Positions 6,941 to 10,000 of a stretch of DNA of 10,000 nt are shown piece after piece. The stretch spans positions 10,412,083-10,422,082 of the forward strand of contig CM022670.1 of the NCBI GenBank assembly GCA_012295275.1, written 5' to 3'. Position 1 is the first letter of the stretch. The number at the start of each line of letters is the position of its first letter. A program made the position numbers and the translations under genes. Below the pieces are notes generated by a model. It was not told the DNA's origin and did no database searches. It worked only from the letters and a program-made list of their open reading frames with translations. The DNA is from Chrysomallon squamiferum (taxonomy: Eukaryota > Mollusca > Gastropoda > Neomphalida > Peltospiridae).

Positions 6941-7330
6941 TTTCGCTGCAGCACTAAAGACGCGCGCCTGCAGACCAGTCATCACGCAGTACTTCAACGA
7001 TGGAAGACTGCAGTGACTTCGACAGGGAAGCTATCACCGAGGAAGAGCACAGAAATGTTCTTTGTTGTTCCGCACAAGAGAGACGGTAATAATAAAGAGA
7101 ACAGGCTTTCAAAACGTAGCCAAGCGTGGTCTAATTGACAGAAACCTTGTAATGAGATAGGACACAAATACGCGGCTGTAAGGACCCGTCTGAAGACATA
7201 GGAGGTTTTATACACGCGTTTGGCTTTTAAATCTCGCAAGAAAGAAGTCTTCCAAGTCCAGTGACCATGTTTAGGCGGAGAGCAGATGTAGCTGTAAGTA
7301 GATGACAGATACGGCGATTGCGACGTCATT
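6940..7330. promoter_or_regulatory. Second GC/CpG-richer patch
   Basis: Composition shifts from AT-rich to balanced with frequent CpG (for example GACGCGCGCC at 6959-6968 and ACACGCGT at 7212-7219). It contains no simple repeats. The 86-codon plus frame (6878-7138) and the 111-codon minus frame (6994-7329) overlap each other and show no recognised domain; at this composition both can be chance. An exonic or promoter segment of an unseen gene would explain the composition. TACACGCGTT at 7211-7220 also occurs in the first CpG-rich patch at 5975-5984. Confidence 0.35.
7000..7089 (+). CDS. Candidate 29-codon small ORF or first coding exon
   Basis: The ATG at 7000-7002 has A at -3 and G at +4, a favourable animal initiation context, and sits just after a CpG-rich leader. 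The frame reads 29 codons beginning MEDCSDFDRE and continuing with an acidic TEEEH segment, then ends ERR before tandem TAA codons (7087-7095). The last sense codon and stop form CGGTAATAA, so a splice donor (GT at 7086-7087, weak because +5 is T) could end an exon here instead. No family was recognised. The peptide is hydrophilic and acidic, unlike the repeat frames elsewhere. This could easily be chance. Confidence 0.15.
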   Translation: MEDCSDFDREAITEEEHRNVLCCSAQERR

Positions 7331-7453
7331 TTTTCTGGAATACAGCATTTTCATCAGTTTCGTAACGATAATCATCTTTGTTGTTGTACGGTGAAGTGAT
7401 GACGTCTGTGCTGGATGTGATGTGTGAACTGTGTTGTCCATGTCGACACGTCA
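7321..7453. promoter_or_regulatory. Cluster of three CRE-like sites
   Basis: CGACGTCA (7321-7328, 7 of 8 to the CRE TGACGTCA), TGACGTCT (7400-7407, 7 of 8) and ACACGTCA (7446-7453, 6 of 8) fall within 133 bp, beside the CpG-richer patch. CREB/ATF bZIP proteins bind such sites in animals. Motif clustering is what I see; function is inferred. Confidence 0.25.
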
Positions 7454-7533
7454 TCATCGTCGTTGTTGTCATAGTTTTTGAAGCATTGTTCTTAATACGG
7501 TGACAAAGAGTAAGAGTGAGAGAGAATGTGAGT

Positions 7534-7552
7534 GAGAGAGAGAGAGAGAGAT

Positions 7553-7608
<56 letters not shown>

Positions 7609-7624
7609 TGAATGAATGAATGAA
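7534..7624. repeat. (GA)n microsatellite followed by (AATG)n
   Basis: GA units at 7534-7551 are interrupted by TTGT. A pure (GA)24 follows at 7556-7603, then five AATG units from 7603 to about 7622. A degraded GA/GT region precedes it (7505-7533). Minus-strand Ser-Leu frames are repeat translations. Confidence 0.97.
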
Positions 7625-7752
7625 AAAGCGACGGGAATCGAAGGAAGAGGACGTAAATGGAAACAAAATTAATTAAAAGACAATTATATTTTTGTCGGTA
7701 AAATAATAATAAAAAATTAATAATTAAATAAAATACAAATATAATTAGAAAT

Positions 7753-7818
7753 GAAAACACAAAAGAAAAAAAAAATAAAAGAAGAAGAAAGGAAAAAAAA
7801 AAAAAGAAAGAAAAAGAT
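7753..7818. repeat. A-rich purine tract
   Basis: Nearly all A with G interruptions (GAAGAAGAAAGG and AAAGAAAG segments). Low complexity with no coding value. Confidence 0.85.
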
Positions 7819-8179
7819 AGCTAAAAATGTAGTGATAAATTATCAAGTAAAAAATGCTGGTGGTATTTATTAATTTTAACTCAAGTTATCAATCATTTAC
7901 ACTGGTTAAACTATTGGTAATTCGATTTGATCTTTCAAGCCAAAAAGAATATATATTAATTCCGAAATGAAAAGAGAATAGATCAAATATTAATTCGATT
8001 AGGTCGCTCGAGAATTCTTCTTGTGAACTGTACGGAAATTTATCCTAGAGAAAAAAATTATTTAAAATCTTAAGAGGAACATTTTTCAATAAGGAAGTCT
8101 CAGCAAAGTTAATTGTAAACAAGACAATTGTAAATCATTTCTGTACTAAAAATATTTAGGACACGGAACCAAATACAGC

Positions 8180-8180
<1 letters not shown>
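7819..8180. other. AT-rich non-coding stretch
   Basis: Nothing recognised. A minus-strand frame crossing 8109-8369 derives most of its length from the repeats that follow. Confidence 0.6.
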
Positions 8181-8182
<2 letters not shown>

Positions 8183-8210
<28 letters not shown>

Positions 8211-8250
8211 ATAAGAATAAAAACAAAATAAAACAAAATAAAACAAAATA
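8183..8250. repeat. (AAC)n then AAAACAAAAT decamer repeat
   Basis: About nine AAC/ACA units (8183-8210) are followed by three copies of the decamer AAAACAAAAT around 8221-8250, and then AAAT-type repeats to about 8280. These are two adjacent low-complexity arrays, probably related by point change. Confidence 0.85.
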
Positions 8251-8427
8251 AAGAAATAAATAAAAATAATAATAATTAATAAAGAATGAGAATGGATGAA
8301 AGAAAAACATTTTATGAAATTTAAAAATCTTTTCGTGAAAACAAATATTTCACTGATTAATACTAACAAGCGTTTTACTGTTATATTTATTTATGTAAAA
8401 AATATTGTTCTAAATGTCACAGGCCTA

Positions 8428-8466
8428 ACCCGGAAGTTGATCGGATATTTATAACTACTTCCGGGT
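8428..8466. promoter_or_regulatory. Inverted pair of ETS-type sites around a TATA-like box
   Basis: ACCCGGAAGT (8428-8437) and its exact reverse complement ACTTCCGGGT (8457-8466) are 19 nt apart. Each holds CCGGAAGT, the core preferred by ETS-family factors such as GABP and ELK. Between them, 8446-8453 reads TATAAATA on the minus strand, a consensus TATA box. On the plus strand CATAAAAAGGG lies at 8487-8497, a one-mismatch TATA-like string. A small bidirectional promoter is conceivable. Alternatively the arms are a hairpin in a transcript or part of a mobile element. Confidence 0.4.
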
Positions 8467-8890
8467 CAATATCTCCGTCAGACGCTCATAAAAAGGGATA
8501 TAATCTGGATATACTTTTAAAGATACAGTCTTCAGAGAAAGAAATTTAAAATTTATTTGAAGGCTGATGAAAGACAGACTGTACATAAAACCTGTATTAC
8601 TATAGTAATAACGTATAAGTATTTTTCCTATAATTTTTTGTTGCAAGTCTTTCTGTGTAGACAATATGTGTATCTTCGAGGAATGTGTTTCTAGTGCAAA
8701 CAGTTTTAATCATTTTATTTTCTCCTAATTCAAAAGTGTAATCTTTTGCACCGCTCCTACATTTTAATAAAGAGCACTGCTGTTATCTGATGAATTTCTC
8801 AGCTGCTGATCAGTGTGTTTTTGTCTAAGATAGAAATTTCAATTAAACCTGAGGTTGTTGACATTTAATACTCTTTCATCTCTTGATTTT
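8467..8890. other. AT-rich stretch without recognised gene
   Basis: A minus-strand frame of 69 codons spans 8455-8664. It ends inside the right arm of the ETS inverted repeat, with a C-terminal segment YPDYIPFYERLTEILTRK that is not low-complexity. No family was recognised and no splice or promoter support was seen, so it is left uncalled. Confidence 0.5.
8595..8610. repeat. 16-bp perfect palindrome
   Basis: TATTACTATAGTAATA is its own reverse complement over 16 bp. Flanks do not extend it. It could be a hairpin or a dimeric binding site; no family was recognised. Confidence 0.8.
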
Positions 8891-8895
8891 TGAAA

Positions 8896-9022
8896 CAAAA
8901 AAACAAATAAATAAATTTAAAAAAAAGAGTAAAGAAAAACAAAAAAATGTAAAAGAAAAAAGAAGAAAAGAATAAAAAAATAAAAGAAGAAAGAAAAAAA
9001 TAAAAACAAAAAAACAACAATA
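8896..9022. repeat. A-rich low-complexity tract
   Basis: About 125 nt of mostly A with G, C and T interruptions (AAAAAAACAAATAAATAAAT and AAGAAGAAAAGAATAAA segments). Confidence 0.85.
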
Positions 9023-9041
9023 ATATTTCATTTTATTTCAG

Positions 9042-9158
9042 GCAGAAGAAAATTACATTGATGATACAAATATTAACAGGAAAATGGTTTCATATCCAAG
9101 AAATAAAATAGGAAACGGTTCATGTATGGATACATTTTTAACTTTTCACAGGAAATAG
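9042..9158 (+). CDS. Candidate 3' coding exon, very tentative
   Basis: A pyrimidine-rich run ending TTTATTTCAG (AG at 9040-9041) resembles a splice acceptor. It is followed by a 38-codon open frame beginning AEENYIDDTN and ending LTFHRK before TAG at 9156-9158. The peptide is not low-complexity and is rich in Asn and Lys. No family was recognised. In DNA this AT-rich, a 38-codon opening is not rare. No poly-A signal follows closely, so a chance frame is the more likely explanation. Confidence 0.1.
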   Translation, partial: AEENYIDDTNINRKMVSYPRNKIGNGSCMDTFLTFHRK

Positions 9159-9440
9159 AATAGTATTGAAACCGAAAATTCGTTTCTAAAGAGGAAACAG
9201 TATTGATCGTGTGTTTGTTCCTCTAATATCATTGTCACTGAAAAGATTGCTATTTTATATCGAATTTCAATTGCTTTTTCTGACTTATGTTCACATGGAT
9301 CATAATTTTAAGACTTGGTTATATCTGAACGCGGACAACTTTGTTTTCACCGTCAAGCTATAAATAATATACGTTTTTATCTTTTTTACCGGTATTTTCT
9401 TTTTTTGAAGCATATCACTAAAATTATGATTTGGATGTAT
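9159..9440. other. AT-rich non-coding stretch
   Basis: Nothing recognised in this interval. Confidence 0.6.
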
Positions 9441-9446
9441 ATTGAT

Positions 9447-9467
9447 TTGTTTGTTTGTTTGTTTGTT
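9447..9467. repeat. (TTTG)n microsatellite
   Basis: Five TTTG units immediately precede the minisatellite and resemble the TTTATTTGTTTG segment within its unit. It may be an edge of the same array. Confidence 0.85.
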
Positions 9468-9470
9468 TTA

Positions 9471-9790
9471 GTATTTGTATGATTATTTATTTGTTTGTGT
9501 GTTATTTATTTATTTAATATTTATGTATTTAGTATTTGTATGATTATTTATTTATTTGTTTGTGTGTTATTTATTTATTTAATATTTATGTATTTAGTAT
9601 TTGTACAATTATTTATTTATTTGTTTGTGTGTTTATTTATTTATTTAATATTTATGTATTTAGTATTTGTATGATTATTTATTTATTTGTTTGTGTGTCT
9701 ATTTATTTATTTAATATTTATGTATTTAGTATTTGTGTGATTATTTATTTATTTGCTTGTGTGTTTATTTATTTATTTAACATTTATTTG
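9471..9790 (+). repeat. Five-copy minisatellite, 61-66 bp unit
   Basis: Units start at GTATTTGT: 9471-9531 (61 bp), 9532-9596 (65), 9597-9662 (66), 9663-9728 (66) and 9729 to about 9790 (last, diverging into TGTC repeats). Each unit reads GTATTTGTATGATTATTTAT, then a TTTG/TGTG stretch, then a TTTA stretch ending AATATTTATGTATTTA. Differences are small: +4 (TTTA) after unit 1, +1 after unit 2, and single substitutions such as TGTATGA to TGTACAA. The 66-bp units keep phase, giving a 98-codon frame with a 22-residue period (YLFNIYVFSIC). It is a repeat translation. Confidence 0.95.
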
Positions 9791-9808
9791 TCTGTCTGTC
9801 TGTCTGTT
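9789..9808. repeat. (TGTC)n microsatellite
   Basis: About four to five TGTC units terminate the minisatellite array. Confidence 0.85.
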
Positions 9809-10000
9809 TTTTGTTTATTAAAACTGTTTTAAGCGATCATTCAAACAATCACGGATATGCACCCTTGTAAGATTTGATTATCAAAGAAAAACTGTTTCGA
9901 AACTACATCATGGCATTTTCATTAATTTTACATTTTACATTTACCATTTCAGTATATGAAGCAGTTATATAATAAATGTCATATATATTAACATCTGATT
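9809..10000. other. AT-rich end of window
   Basis: Nothing recognised. AATAAA occurs near 9970, but no transcript is supported. Confidence 0.6.

Noticed and set aside
6994-7329. 111-codon minus-strand frame
   Set aside because: Not repetitive, but no domain was recognised. It overlaps an 86-codon plus frame, and the balanced composition here lowers stop frequency; it could be chance.

Overview
The window looks like non-coding DNA from an animal nuclear genome. It is strongly AT-rich by eye, with no bacterial-style gene packing and no long open frame that is not low-complexity. It is crowded with microsatellites (GT, GA, TATC, ATT, AAC), long poly-A and poly-T tracts, two minisatellites and decayed tRNA-like segments. 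This texture fits an intergenic or intronic stretch of an invertebrate, most plausibly a mollusc such as a cephalopod or gastropod. The lineage is an inference from texture only; no gene or repeat family pins it down.

Layout. 1-670 is AT-rich, with a palindromic E-box and a poly-T tract. 670-910 is an imperfect GT block followed by GA-rich DNA. 1099-1125 is poly-T. About 1376-1645 is a more GC-rich patch that reads on the minus strand like an old tRNA-derived SINE. 1780-1940 is T-rich. 1941-2890 is featureless AT-rich DNA. 2895-3253 holds an (ATT)n block followed by a long purine tract ending in an 86-nt pure (GA)n. 3440-3495 and 4690-4745 carry tRNA-like B-boxes, and 4062-4137 is a degenerate 15-bp minisatellite. 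4993-5228 is a compound TC/TG block with an internal 84-bp periodicity. 5374-5387 is a perfect palindrome matching the POU-dimer MORE element.

5820-6115 is the most gene-like composition in the window: about 49% GC with about 26 CpGs in 300 bases, resembling a CpG island, promoter or first exon. It is followed by poly-A and a compound (TATC)/(TCTG)/(TCTA) array. A second CpG-bearing patch at 6940-7330 holds a short ATG frame in good initiation context, and 7321-7453 contains three CRE-like sites. 7534-7624 is GA/AATG repeat. 8428-8466 is an inverted pair of ETS-type motifs enclosing a TATA-like box. 8595-8610 is a 16-bp perfect palindrome, and 9042-9158 is a weak candidate 3' exon. 9471-9790 is a five-copy minisatellite of 61-66 bp.

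No protein-coding gene can be called with confidence. The open frames over the repeats (His-Thr, Ser-Leu, Val-Cys, Tyr-Leu-Ser-Ile runs) are translations of microsatellites. The items most worth follow-up are the two CpG-rich patches, the MORE palindrome, the ETS inverted pair and the two minisatellites.
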